A stretch of 64,000 nt of DNA. It comes from Sulfurimonas sp. (lineage in GTDB: Bacteria; Campylobacterota; Campylobacteria; Campylobacterales; Sulfurimonadaceae). Made by a program: the position numbers and the translations under genes. The stretch spans positions 57,169-121,168 of the forward strand of contig JAMORO010000038.1 in NCBI GenBank assembly GCA_027063505.1, given 5' to 3'. This document shows, one piece after another, positions 41,934 through 52,072 of the stretch (position 1 is the first letter of the stretch; each line of letters starts with the position of its first letter). The notes beneath the pieces were generated by a model. It was not told where the DNA came from and ran no database searches. It saw nothing but the letters and a program-made list of their open reading frames with translations.

Positions 41934-42377
41934 TTAGTTATAAACTATAGTTCTTACACGTTCATTCGATTCTTTACGCATTTTATCATATAATTTTTGA
42001 TGTTTGAGTTTATCTTCATAACTTATAGGTGATCTTTGAGATTTATACCCAATTAACTCACCATTTTTATAAACACTAGAAACTATTGCTTCTACCCAGT
42101 AAAAACCTTTATCTTTTCGAAGATTTTTTACAACACCTATCCACTGCTTTTTTGCTTTAAGTGTTTGCCATAGATCTTTAAACATCGCTGATGGCATATC
42201 AGGGTGTCTTACTATAGAGTGTTTCTTACCTATCAACTCTGCTTCATCATACCCACTTATCTCACAGAAGGTAGAATTTGCATGTGTTATATTTCCATCT
42301 AAATCTGTTCGAGATATTATTAACTCATGTTCTGGGACTAAGGTTTCAACTAAAAATTCACTCTCATTATATTCCAT
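41934..42377 (-). CDS. Single PAS-domain protein (Aer-like)
   Basis: ISRTDLDGNITHANSTFCEISGYDEAELIGKKHSIVRHPDMPSAMFKDLWQTLKAKKQWIGVVKNLRKDKGFYWVEAIVSSVY. Confidence 0.88.
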   Translation of the reverse strand: MEYNESEFLVETLVPEHELIISRTDLDGNITHANSTFCEISGYDEAELIGKKHSIVRHPDMPSAMFKDLWQTLKAKKQWIGVVKNLRKDKGFYWVEAIVSSVYKNGELIGYKSQRSPISYEDKLKHQKLYDKMRKESNERVRTIVYN

Positions 42378-42388
42378 CTTACTGCTCC

Positions 42389-43336
42389 TTATTTTACTTT
42401 ATAGTAGTTGACTGTACTATCATCACTCGAAACAAAAAACTCTTTTTCATTTAAAAACAGAATCTTAGTAAGTGTCATTTTATTGCCACCATATATACCA
42501 AGCTTACTTTTTGTAGAGAGTTTTGTCAAAGTGACATTATTGTTTTCATCACTTGAGTATGCTGCAAGTTTTCCTTTTGGTGAGAGCCCAACTCCATAAA
42601 CTAAAAAAGGTGTTTGTATATGATAAGCACTTTTAAATATCATCTCATAAATACCAACTCTTCTATCTTGTCCTCCTGCAACAATTACCCCATTTTTGTA
42701 ATCAACACTAAAAACATTATCTAAGTTTTGACCCTTAAAGATTTCAATGACATGCCCATCTTTTGTACTTATTAGGTGTAACTCTCCACTCTCATCAGCT
42801 ACAATAACCTCCGATCTATCTTCACTCATTGCAAGGTTAGAGAACTTTGAAAGAGATGCCTGCACACTCCAGTTCTCTTTCCCTGTATTAATATCATAAG
42901 AGATGATATCATTACTTAAAAGTCCCAAGAGTAATGTATTTTTATCTATAAACTTTGCTTTTGCTATATAGAGTTTTTTGCTACTTCCTATAATTACACT
43001 AGCCTTATCGCCACTAAAAAGGCGAACTTCTCGAAATCCACCAGTTGCTTGAGAGAGGACAAGCACTCTCTCTTTTAAAACATCTACAGAGTAAACTTTC
43101 CCCTCAATCTCTTCATTTAGAAAATTCTTAATTTTTGGAAGATGCAATGTTTGTACTTTTTTCTTTGTTTGAATATCAAAGATATCTACACTACTTGCAC
43201 TCGTTCCACAATAAAGTTTCATATTTGAAAGAACCATATCATTTACTGCACCACCAGCCTTATACTCAGCATCAGGCTGATGTATATTTGCTCCAAACAT
43301 AACAAGACTTATAAATAGTAAAAAAACTATTTTCAT
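42389..43336 (-). CDS. napL: NapL-like periplasmic beta-propeller protein
   Basis: Signal peptide, WD/PQQ-like repeats; position after napF. Confidence 0.75.
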   Translation of the reverse strand: MKIVFLLFISLVMFGANIHQPDAEYKAGGAVNDMVLSNMKLYCGTSASSVDIFDIQTKKKVQTLHLPKIKNFLNEEIEGKVYSVDVLKERVLVLSQATGGFREVRLFSGDKASVIIGSSKKLYIAKAKFIDKNTLLLGLLSNDIISYDINTGKENWSVQASLSKFSNLAMSEDRSEVIVADESGELHLISTKDGHVIEIFKGQNLDNVFSVDYKNGVIVAGGQDRRVGIYEMIFKSAYHIQTPFLVYGVGLSPKGKLAAYSSDENNNVTLTKLSTKSKLGIYGGNKMTLTKILFLNEKEFFVSSDDSTVNYYKVK

Positions 43337-43836
43337 AGAACACTCTCCTTTAAATCAATAGCATACGAGGGACATCGACTAATACAAAAACCACAAGAAG
43401 TACACTTCTCTTGATCAATTACAGGCATAAACATCGCCTTAAAGTCGATAGCATCTTCAAGACAAGGGTCTTTACATGAAAAACACATAACACCTTCCCA
43501 ACTCATGCAAGTAGTTTTGTTAATAACAACATCAATATCTAGACTATTTTTATTTTCTAAGTTTAAAACATTTGGCTCACATGCCGTTGCACAGTCATCA
43601 CAGTAGGTACAACCACTTTTTGAAAAATCTAAGTAGGGTGTTTTATCTTCGCCTATAATTATTATATGCTCTTGACATGAAGTAGCACAAAGGCCATCAC
43701 AGTTTTGACACTCAATGTCAAAAGCACTCTCATCATCAAAATAGGGTGGTCGTATAACTATTTTTTTTTCTTTTTTTTCACTAAAGCTACTCTTCGCAGT
43801 TGCAGAGAGAAAGCTAAAAAGCTCTCTTCTTTGCAT
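43333..43836 (-). CDS. napF: NapF-like ferredoxin
   Basis: Cys clusters CQNCDGLCATSCQ, CTYCDDCATACEP, CTSCGFCISRCP. Start MQRRELFSF at 43836 avoids overlap with napB (ORF track start 43935). Confidence 0.85.
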   Translation of the reverse strand: MQRRELFSFLSATAKSSFSEKKEKKIVIRPPYFDDESAFDIECQNCDGLCATSCQEHIIIIGEDKTPYLDFSKSGCTYCDDCATACEPNVLNLENKNSLDIDVVINKTTCMSWEGVMCFSCKDPCLEDAIDFKAMFMPVIDQEKCTSCGFCISRCPSYAIDLKESVL

Positions 43837-43837
43837 A

Positions 43838-44503
43838 CTATTTACTACTCTCGTAAGTGTTAATACCTTCCATGAGTTTTGTTCCTTCCCATGTAGACTT
43901 ACTAGCACCATCTGCATGAGTATAATCAGCTTCAAAATTATTTGGAACTGCTAATACACCTGTATCTTGAGGTGCATGACATTGTGTACAGTTGTAGCGT
44001 CCACCGTAAAGTTTACCACCTTCTGTAGCTTTTATAGAAACATTCATAAGTTTTTCACTTGATGTGTTTTTTATCTTATGACCATCTTTTTCCACTGAAC
44101 CATCTTTTCCAATAGTAGTTGCAGGTCTAAAGTCTGTAAAGTGTGAAGCTGGAATCGGTGTTGCACCCATTGCACTTGCTACTTCTGGCATATGACATCC
44201 TAAACATTGATTATCTCCAATTTTGATTGGGATAAGCCCTGTTACATCATGAGGAATCATAGGTGGTGCATCTTGAAACGCACGTTTAATCTTATGACCA
44301 CTTCCTGCATAAGTATCAGAATATTTTGTACCATGTGGTTTCAAATCTTCATTATTAAGTGTAGATTTTCTTAAACTTAATGATTCTGCAGTAATTGTTG
44401 GCTTTACTACCTCTTGCTTAGCAGGTGTAGTATCACTACCACATCCAACTAACAGTAGTGTTGCAGCAACTAAACCAAGTGTTATTTTATTTATTACTTT
44501 CAT
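43838..44503 (-). CDS. napB: Periplasmic nitrate reductase small subunit (diheme cytochrome c)
   Basis: Lipoprotein-like signal; two CxxCH motifs (CLGCH, CTQCH); AFQDAPPMIPHDV. Confidence 0.9.
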   Translation of the reverse strand: MKVINKITLGLVAATLLLVGCGSDTTPAKQEVVKPTITAESLSLRKSTLNNEDLKPHGTKYSDTYAGSGHKIKRAFQDAPPMIPHDVTGLIPIKIGDNQCLGCHMPEVASAMGATPIPASHFTDFRPATTIGKDGSVEKDGHKIKNTSSEKLMNVSIKATEGGKLYGGRYNCTQCHAPQDTGVLAVPNNFEADYTHADGASKSTWEGTKLMEGINTYESSK

Positions 44504-44504
44504 A

Positions 44505-45335
44505 TTACTCTCCCGTTTTCTTGTTTTGTGCCATGCTTCTTAGAGAAAAGCTAAGAGCATCATCATCGCACACTTCTATACATCTTGCACAGTTTGTACA
44601 TTCCCCAGATAGAACAGGTAAAGACTTTTTACCTATCATATGTAAAACTTGATTTTCCGGACAAACGACTTTACATTTCATACATAATGTACAGTTCTCT
44701 TCGTTATGTTTCACACGAATAAGACTGAATTTTCCTAGAATAGAGTAGAAACCACCCAGAGGGCAGATATGTCCACACCATCCATTTTTTAAAACAAATA
44801 GATCAAAAAGAAATATAATGAGCACTCCTGCCCAACCAAAACCTATACCAAAGACTATACCTCTATGAAGCATAGAGATTGGACTTATAAACTCAAAGGC
44901 AGCAAGTCCCATAATCGCTGAAACAATAAGACTTAATCCTAAAACCCAATAACGAAGCTTTCTACTAGCTGGTTGTTTAACACCTGTTAGCTTATTCATT
45001 CCAATAAGTTCACGTACAAAAGATGCAAAGTCAGTCACCATGTTAATAGGACAAACCCATGAACAAAATGCACGACCACCTACCACAAAGTAAAGAAGTG
45101 TTACCACTAAAACACCTAAAAGTAAGTCAGTTGCAAGAGTTGCACCTGCTGCTAGCATTTGCAGAGCAGCATAAGGATCACTCATAGGAATTACACCAAG
45201 TATAGTTGAACTACTTAGATTCCCTTGAAGCATTTTCCATCCCCAAGCATTTGCACCAAAATAAAGGATAAGAAGACTTATCTGTGTAAATCTTCTAAAA
45301 AAGAGATATCTATAACTATTCCATAACTTTTTCAT
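44505..45335 (-). CDS. napH: NapH quinol dehydrogenase membrane component
   Basis: TM segments; CSWVCPINMVTD; ferredoxin clusters CTLCMKCKVVCP, CTNCARCIEVC. Confidence 0.92.
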   Translation of the reverse strand: MKKLWNSYRYLFFRRFTQISLLILYFGANAWGWKMLQGNLSSSTILGVIPMSDPYAALQMLAAGATLATDLLLGVLVVTLLYFVVGGRAFCSWVCPINMVTDFASFVRELIGMNKLTGVKQPASRKLRYWVLGLSLIVSAIMGLAAFEFISPISMLHRGIVFGIGFGWAGVLIIFLFDLFVLKNGWCGHICPLGGFYSILGKFSLIRVKHNEENCTLCMKCKVVCPENQVLHMIGKKSLPVLSGECTNCARCIEVCDDDALSFSLRSMAQNKKTGE

Positions 45336-46126
45336 TAGTAGAGGTCCTCCAGAAGATTACTATTTAAAGAGTCAACTGCCGTTTTTTTACTAATTTCAGT
45401 CACTGTTTTTATCTCTTTTGCATTTTCTAAACGCTTCTCATCCTCTTTATCCCAGCCTTTTATATAATGAGATCCGGCTTTTCCTTGTACTAAATCACGA
45501 GGCAGAATTTTAATAGCCGCATCTTCAGTAATACAAGCATGTTCACACATTCCACATCCAGTACAAGCATCAGCATGTACCACTGGTTTTAAGAAAGCAT
45601 GTTTTCCTGTTCGCTCATTTTTTGAATACTCAATAGTTATTGCCACATCTAAAAGAGGACAAGCTCTATAACAAGCATCACACTGAATACCCCAAAACGC
45701 GACACAACTCTTCTCATCAACGATGGCAAGACCCATATCTGCAACATTTATATCAAGCTTTTCATTTGTTGTTACACTTGACTCATCTAATGCACCAGTA
45801 GGACATACTGGAACACAAGGAATATCTGTACACATATAACAAGGAATATCTCGTGGTATAAAAAATGGTGTTCCTATAGCTTTATTATCGCCAGGAGCAG
45901 CAAGTGAAAGTGTATCGTATGGACAAGCTTCAACACAGAGTCCACACTTTATACAAGTCTTTAAAAAATCCTCTTCTTTAAGAGCACCAGGGGGACGAAG
46001 TGTTAACTTCGCAGCCGTTGCTTCATCAATGAATGCACTCCAAATGAAGCCACTCATAGTTGCAAGGCCTACACCTCTTGCCATATTTAAGATAAACTTT
46101 CTTCTATCACTTAATGCTTTGCTCAT
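45335..46126 (-). CDS. napG: NapG ferredoxin-type protein
   Basis: Tat-like N-terminus (DRRKFILNMARG), four [4Fe-4S] motifs (CIKCGLCVEACP, CYMCTDIPCVPVCP, CDACYRACP, CTGCGMCEHAC). Confidence 0.92.
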   Translation of the reverse strand: MSKALSDRRKFILNMARGVGLATMSGFIWSAFIDEATAAKLTLRPPGALKEEDFLKTCIKCGLCVEACPYDTLSLAAPGDNKAIGTPFFIPRDIPCYMCTDIPCVPVCPTGALDESSVTTNEKLDINVADMGLAIVDEKSCVAFWGIQCDACYRACPLLDVAITIEYSKNERTGKHAFLKPVVHADACTGCGMCEHACITEDAAIKILPRDLVQGKAGSHYIKGWDKEDEKRLENAKEIKTVTEISKKTAVDSLNSNLLEDLY

Positions 46127-46142
46127 TTTTTCTCTTTTTCAC

Positions 46143-48977
46143 TTATGCTTTATAAATTTTTACAGCACATTTTTTATAGTCTGTCTGTTTTGACTGTGGA
46201 CATGTTGCATCGAGACATACTTTGTTGATAAATACTTTTTCATCAAACCAAGGTACAAACACAAGTCCACGAGGTGGTCTATTTCTACCACGAGTTTCAA
46301 CATGGGCTTTTACGCGACCACGGCGAGATTCAACCCAACAAAGATCACCTTGTTTAAGTCCTTTTTCTTCAGCAGTTTTAGGATTCATATAACATAAAGC
46401 CTCTGGTACTGCACGGAAAAGCTCAGGTACACGCATAGTCATAGTTCCTGAGTGCCAGTGCTCAAGTACACGACCTGTACATAACCATGTATCATAGTTA
46501 GTATCTGGAACTTCTGGTGGATCCATATAAGGACGAGCAAATATTTTTGCTTTATTTGTCAATGGTTTCTTCTCACTGTTTGTAACACCCATAAGGTTTC
46601 CATAAGGAAGAGCTTTTGCTAATGTTCCGTAGAATGCAAAGTCAGAACCATTTCCTGATTTTTTAACCGCTGCTGCTGCATATGGATCATACTTAACATT
46701 AAAACGCCAAGGAGTCTCTTTACCATCAACAACTGGCCATTTAAGTCCACGAACTTTATGGTACACAGTAAATGGAGCCAAGTCATGTCCATGACCGCGA
46801 CCAAATGATGCATACTCTTCCCATAGGTACTCATGAACCATAAATCCACAACCCTTAACAACTTTACCGTCACCACCGATAACATTTCTGCTATCACCAG
46901 AACAATCAGAGTTATCATACCCTTTTTGAGGGAAAGAATTCATATCTATTTTATAAGATTTTGCTTCTTCATTCGCATAAAGAATTTCATACATTGTAGT
47001 ATCATCTGTATAACCAAGATCATGTGCTGCTTTACGAACATCTGCAAGTTGTTTACCATTTCTAAGAGTATATGGGCCCCATACATCTTTTACAGTAAAG
47101 CGTTTAGAGAGTTCCATCCACTGCCATGTATCACTCATTGCATGACCTACAGGAAGTACTTGTTGTCTCCAGTGTTGTGAACGACGCTCAGCATTACCAT
47201 AAGCTCCCCATTTTTCATAAATCATCGCAGATGGAAGAACAAGGTCAGAAACCATAGCTGAAATACCAGGATAACCATCAGATGTTACGATGAAGTTATC
47301 CATCTCACGAGCTGCTTTAATCCAGTGTTTTGCATTTGCAGAATCTTGATAAGCATTACATACATTTACCCATGCAAATTTAACAAGACCATCTTCAATA
47401 TCACGGTGAATTTTCATAATGTGTTGGTTACCAACAGGGTTCAGTGTTCCTGCAGGAATTTTCCAACGTTTTTCAACTTTCTCTCTATGGTGAGGGTTTT
47501 TAACCATCATATCAGCCGGTAGACGGTGACAGAATGTACCAACTTCACGAGCAGTACCACAAGCTGAAGGTTGTCCAGTTAAAGAGAACGCTCCAGAACC
47601 TGGAAGTGCTTGTTTGTTAAGCATAAAGTGAACATTATATGAAAGTGTATTTACCCATGTACCACGTGTATGTTGATTCATACCCATAGTCCAGAAAGAT
47701 ACTACTTTACGACCTTTTTCAATGTATAAGTCAGCTAAAGTTTGAAGCTTTTTCTTGAATGCATTGATATCTTCATCAGGATCACCTTTTGAGATTTTTG
47801 CTACATAATCAAGTGTATATGGTTCAAGGAATTTTTTGTACTCTTCAAAAGAGATTTCCCAGTGTTTAAGCCCTGCTGGCTTATTAACCATATCATCACC
47901 CTCTTTATAACCATAAGCTTTAAGAGCAGGTGCTTCATTTGCAGAAACTTTATGAACCATTTCATGATTATATGTTTCCATCTCTTTAGCAGTATATTTA
48001 CCAGCAGAACCATCTTCTCTTACAGGCATAACAGATTTTTCACCTGCACGACGCATACCATAACCCATATTTACTGGAGATGCTGCAAAGATAATATTTT
48101 TCTTTAAAAAGTCCCAATCAATAGCATCTGGGTTATTATAAACAATCTCACGAGCAATGTAGTTCCACATAGCAAGGTCAGTATTTGGAGTAAAGATAAT
48201 CTCAATATCTGCAAGGTCTGAAGTTCTATGTCTATAAGTAGACATATTGATAACTTTTACACGATCTGGATCAGAGAGTTTTCTATCTGTAACACGTGAC
48301 CAGAGAATAGGGTGCATCTCTGCCATATTTGATCCCCAAGATACAACAGTATCTGTAAGTTCAATATCATCATAACAACCTGATGGTTCATCAATACCAA
48401 ATGTTTGGTAGAAACCAACAACAGCAGATGCCATACAGTGACGAGCATTTGGATCAATCGCGTTTGATCTAAATCCACCTTTCATCATTTTTTGAGCTGC
48501 ATACCCTTCCATGATAGTGTATTGCCCTGAAGCAAATACAGCTACACCTTCTGGTCCGCTCGCTTTAAGTGCTTTACGAATGTTAAGTTCCATCTCATCA
48601 AAAGCTCTTTCCCATGTTACAGGAGCAAATTTACCTTGTTTATCAAAGTTCCCTTTATCATCCATACGTAAAAGAGGTTGTGTTAATCTATCCGCACCAT
48701 ACATAATCTTCGCATTAAAGTAACCCTTAATACAGTTTAGACCACGATTTACCGGAGCTGCTGGATCCCCTTTGACCGCAACAATCTTCCCATTTTTTGT
48801 AGCCATCATGATACCACAACCTGTACCACAAAAGCGACAAGCCGCCTTATCCCAACGCCAACCACTCTCAGCTGTTGCTGCACTTGCTTCTAGCTCTGTT
48901 GGTACATTCATACCAATAGCTGCTGCTGCCGATGCTGCTGCTGAACTTTTCAGAAATTCTCTTCTTGAAAGTGACAT
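46143..48977 (-). CDS. napA: Periplasmic nitrate reductase catalytic subunit
   Basis: Tat signal [61 protein letters not shown]-terminal molybdopterin domain. Confidence 0.96.
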   Translation of the reverse strand: MSLSRREFLKSSAAASAAAAIGMNVPTELEASAATAESGWRWDKAACRFCGTGCGIMMATKNGKIVAVKGDPAAPVNRGLNCIKGYFNAKIMYGADRLTQPLLRMDDKGNFDKQGKFAPVTWERAFDEMELNIRKALKASGPEGVAVFASGQYTIMEGYAAQKMMKGGFRSNAIDPNARHCMASAVVGFYQTFGIDEPSGCYDDIELTDTVVSWGSNMAEMHPILWSRVTDRKLSDPDRVKVINMSTYRHRTSDLADIEIIFTPNTDLAMWNYIAREIVYNNPDAIDWDFLKKNIIFAASPVNMGYGMRRAGEKSVMPVREDGSAGKYTAKEMETYNHEMVHKVSANEAPALKAYGYKEGDDMVNKPAGLKHWEISFEEYKKFLEPYTLDYVAKISKGDPDEDINAFKKKLQTLADLYIEKGRKVVSFWTMGMNQHTRGTWVNTLSYNVHFMLNKQALPGSGAFSLTGQPSACGTAREVGTFCHRLPADMMVKNPHHREKVEKRWKIPAGTLNPVGNQHIMKIHRDIEDGLVKFAWVNVCNAYQDSANAKHWIKAAREMDNFIVTSDGYPGISAMVSDLVLPSAMIYEKWGAYGNAERRSQHWRQQVLPVGHAMSDTWQWMELSKRFTVKDVWGPYTLRNGKQLADVRKAAHDLGYTDDTTMYEILYANEEAKSYKIDMNSFPQKGYDNSDCSGDSRNVIGGDGKVVKGCGFMVHEYLWEEYASFGRGHGHDLAPFTVYHKVRGLKWPVVDGKETPWRFNVKYDPYAAAAVKKSGNGSDFAFYGTLAKALPYGNLMGVTNSEKKPLTNKAKIFARPYMDPPEVPDTNYDTWLCTGRVLEHWHSGTMTMRVPELFRAVPEALCYMNPKTAEEKGLKQGDLCWVESRRGRVKAHVETRGRNRPPRGLVFVPWFDEKVFINKVCLDATCPQSKQTDYKKCAVKIYKA

Positions 48978-49053
48978 ATTATCTCCTTGATAAAAACTTT
49001 GTTAAATTGTCCATTAACAAGTTAAATTTTAGCAGTTTTTAAAAGTAGAAAAC

Positions 49054-49067
49054 TTGACATATATCAA
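49054..49067. promoter_or_regulatory. FNR/CRP-family-like palindrome upstream of napA
   Basis: TTGAC-ATAT-ATCAA inside CTTGACATATATCAAG, close to TTGATnnnnATCAA; about 84 bp upstream of napA ATG. Confidence 0.6.
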
Positions 49068-49301
49068 GTAATTAGGACAAATATTTTTATTGCATGAAAG
49101 TTATTATAATGAGAATTTGAAGGCTTTTTAAGTTGTAGGGATTTTTTGAGTACATTTTACCCTTGTATAGTGAAATAAAGTGATTTTATAGTTTATTTAA
49201 GATTTTTATTTGTGTATTTATGCTTATAATATTTAAATTTCTTACATTGTGAAGATAATTAAGTTTATATAAACTAGAAATAGTATAAATATTTAAAAAA
49301 A

Positions 49302-51902
49302 TTAATCTTGAAAACTATCACGTATGGAGAGAAAACTATCTAAGTTTTCAAAAAATATATTAACAAGTTGAGGATCAAAATGTTTTCCTTTTTGCTCTTT
49401 AATAAGTTGTAAAATCTTCTCATCAGGCCATGCTTTTTTATAGCATCTATCGCTCCCAAGTGCATCAAACACATCTGCTATAGCGGTAATTCTACCAAAT
49501 AAATGAATACTTTTACCTTTAATTTTTTTAGGATACCCACTTCCATCCCATTTTTCATGATGTGTATAGGCTACAATAGCAGCAGTTTTTAGTATTTTAC
49601 GTTTTGAACGTCGAAGCATAGAGTATCCTAGAGAAGCATGTCTTTTCATGATTGTCCACTCATCTTCAGTTAATTTTCCGGGTTTATTTAAAATAGAATC
49701 AGGGATACCAACTTTTCCTATATCATGCATAGGACTTGCCATTTTTAAGAGTTCTGCCTGTTTTTTACTAAGGCCATATTTAAGTGCAAAAAGTTTAGAA
49801 TACTCAGCAACACGCTTTACATGGTTTCCTGTTTCTCGACTTCGTGTCTCTCCAATAGCACCCATAGTATAAATAACATCTCTTTGTACCGATTCTATCT
49901 CTTTATGAGCATTTATTAGGTCTGTAATGTCATTCATTACTATCATTATTTCAATAAGTTTACCATCTTTGTTATAGATAGTATTTGCTGATGCTTTCAT
50001 ATAAAGAATTTTTTTATCTTCTCGTTTAAATGGAATTGTACCTGACCAATTTCCATGTTCTTGTAAGTGTTGTAGAGTTTTATGAGCATTTTCTTTAAAG
50101 AAATTTTCTTCAATGATTCCTGAAAGTGCTTTTGTTTGAAGTACACTAGGATTACAGCAATAGAGTTTACAAAAGACATCATTAGCATGAATAATTTGCA
50201 ACTCTGCATTAACTCTAAAAAAAGAGTTATTTAAGTTTATAATACTTTCGTATTGCTTTAGTAGGTACTCTTTAGAGTGACTAATTTCCTCTAAGTTATG
50301 AATTGATCCTGTAAGAAGCTCTTGTTGTTGAATCTCTTGTGTAATATCATCACGAATGGAGATATATTTTAATATATCTCCATTACTATTTAGAATAGGA
50401 AAGATATTGGAGCGTACATAATAATCTTTTCCATCTTTTGATCTGTTTTTGATAATACCCTTCCAACTTTTTTTTGCTTCTATTGTATGCCATAAATCTT
50501 TGTAAACAGAGTCCAAAATATCTTTATGACGAACAATATTATGATTTTTTCCTATGAGTTCTTCTCTAGAGTATCCAGAAATATCAATGAACTTTTGGTT
50601 GACATCTATAATAATTCCCTTTGTATCTGTAGCGGAGTAGATAGTAGCCTCTTGGATAAGGTGCTCAAACTGTGAAAGGTGAAGATTCTTGTCTTCTATA
50701 CTTTTTGAAGTTTGTCTTACAAGGTGGGTAAGTGCATGAAGTGTTTTTGTCGCTAAGCTTGTCTCTTTTGGTGCTATATTAATATTATGTCGTACTTGAG
50801 TATTCTCACTTAATCCTATAAATGTAGAGGAAACATTCAGCATTTTATTGCATTGTTTATGGGAAAAGAACTCTCCATAGGTGATAAATCCACTTGTTGG
50901 AGCAATTTTTTGTAACATTTCAAATTCAACATTTAGATGATATTTTAAGAGGTATTTACGAGCTGAACATGAGTATATAAAAATAGATTCTATCGGTTTT
51001 GTTGCAAAATTTTCAATTGTTTTTACAACATTAATGTCATTTTCAGTAACATCACAAAAGCCAAATCTTACTGTCGCACCATTTTTAATATGCCCAGCCA
51101 TAATAAGTTCACCATTCTCACCGATAGCTACTGGAGCACGAGCGATTTCAAGTCCATTTTCTTTAAAAATAAGTGGAAATTCAACAGCTGAAAGTGGAAG
51201 ATTACTTGCAACTTCTTCGCCTAAAAAATGTTTATAAATATCTTGTGTTTTTTGATGATTAATCTCATAAATGATATTTTTATCTGATTTTGTAATTTGC
51301 ATACTTTCACCAATGGTATGCCAGTTAAACAGTAAGTCATTAAAGACTTGTAACTTATCAGAGTGAAAAGTCGCAACTGCAATTGCTGTTGTTGATACAT
51401 TTTTATTGACAGCTACTATTGTTTGGAAGGAGAAAGCACCATTGTCTCCTGCATTACCACCAGCTATAGGGATAGATGGAAGAGTGTCTTGCAGAATTTC
51501 CAAAAAATCTTCAGCATCATTGCTGTAAACATTGTTAAAAGCTAAAATGAGTTTTGTATTTGGCTGAATCATATCTGATAAGACTTCTTGTGCCATTTCT
51601 GTTGCAGACTCTTTTTCTATAAGTTTAACTGTTACTTCTGTCTCCTCAAAAGTTGTAACAGAAATAACAGTAGAGTTTTCATTCATTCCACCCTCAATAA
51701 TTTCTCCTGCGGTAGAGACTCCTAGCGATGAAGCATAGGGAAGCGAATTATTTATCGTGTCTAGTACATTCTGTAGTTTTTTAGGATTATTATCGCCTAT
51801 AAAAATTTGGATAAAATGTTTTTTATCTTTCTTTATATTATGTTCATCTAAAAATTTACTAAATCTTTGAGGTGAAGAGAAAAGATGATTAAAAGTTTGC
51901 AT
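49302..51902 (-). CDS. FIST-PAS-PAS-HD-GYP sensor, predicted c-di-GMP phosphodiesterase
   Basis: FIST-like N-terminus (GDNNPKKLQNVLDTINNSLPYASSLGVSTAGEI), PAS (DISGYSREELIGKNHNIVRHKD), MASPMHDIGKVGIPD...HHEKWDGSGYP. Likely start MQTFNH at 51902 (ORF track start 52058). Confidence 0.88.
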   Translation of the reverse strand: MQTFNHLFSSPQRFSKFLDEHNIKKDKKHFIQIFIGDNNPKKLQNVLDTINNSLPYASSLGVSTAGEIIEGGMNENSTVISVTTFEETEVTVKLIEKESATEMAQEVLSDMIQPNTKLILAFNNVYSNDAEDFLEILQDTLPSIPIAGGNAGDNGAFSFQTIVAVNKNVSTTAIAVATFHSDKLQVFNDLLFNWHTIGESMQITKSDKNIIYEINHQKTQDIYKHFLGEEVASNLPLSAVEFPLIFKENGLEIARAPVAIGENGELIMAGHIKNGATVRFGFCDVTENDINVVKTIENFATKPIESIFIYSCSARKYLLKYHLNVEFEMLQKIAPTSGFITYGEFFSHKQCNKMLNVSSTFIGLSENTQVRHNINIAPKETSLATKTLHALTHLVRQTSKSIEDKNLHLSQFEHLIQEATIYSATDTKGIIIDVNQKFIDISGYSREELIGKNHNIVRHKDILDSVYKDLWHTIEAKKSWKGIIKNRSKDGKDYYVRSNIFPILNSNGDILKYISIRDDITQEIQQQELLTGSIHNLEEISHSKEYLLKQYESIINLNNSFFRVNAELQIIHANDVFCKLYCCNPSVLQTKALSGIIEENFFKENAHKTLQHLQEHGNWSGTIPFKREDKKILYMKASANTIYNKDGKLIEIMIVMNDITDLINAHKEIESVQRDVIYTMGAIGETRSRETGNHVKRVAEYSKLFALKYGLSKKQAELLKMASPMHDIGKVGIPDSILNKPGKLTEDEWTIMKRHASLGYSMLRRSKRKILKTAAIVAYTHHEKWDGSGYPKKIKGKSIHLFGRITAIADVFDALGSDRCYKKAWPDEKILQLIKEQKGKHFDPQLVNIFFENLDSFLSIRDSFQD

Positions 51903-52072
51903 ATATAATCCAAAATTAGTCGATATTTTAATAAATTTTAGCATAATTTTATTTAAAAATATATTTCTAGAAGGAGTTATTTTAAAGACCTTTGGAAGTA
52001 AACTCTCTATTAGCTCTAATTTGATAAAATACAACTCATATAAAAGTTTCAAAATCAAAAGGTTTAATCATA

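Noticed and set aside
46833-47180. Several 60-115 aa ORFs antisense or frame-shifted inside napA
   Set aside because: Overlap a strongly supported napA; no recognisable domains or RBS.
41215-49000. Missing napC as an anomaly
   Set aside because: napAGHBFLD without a napC in the operon is the usual Campylobacterota arrangement.
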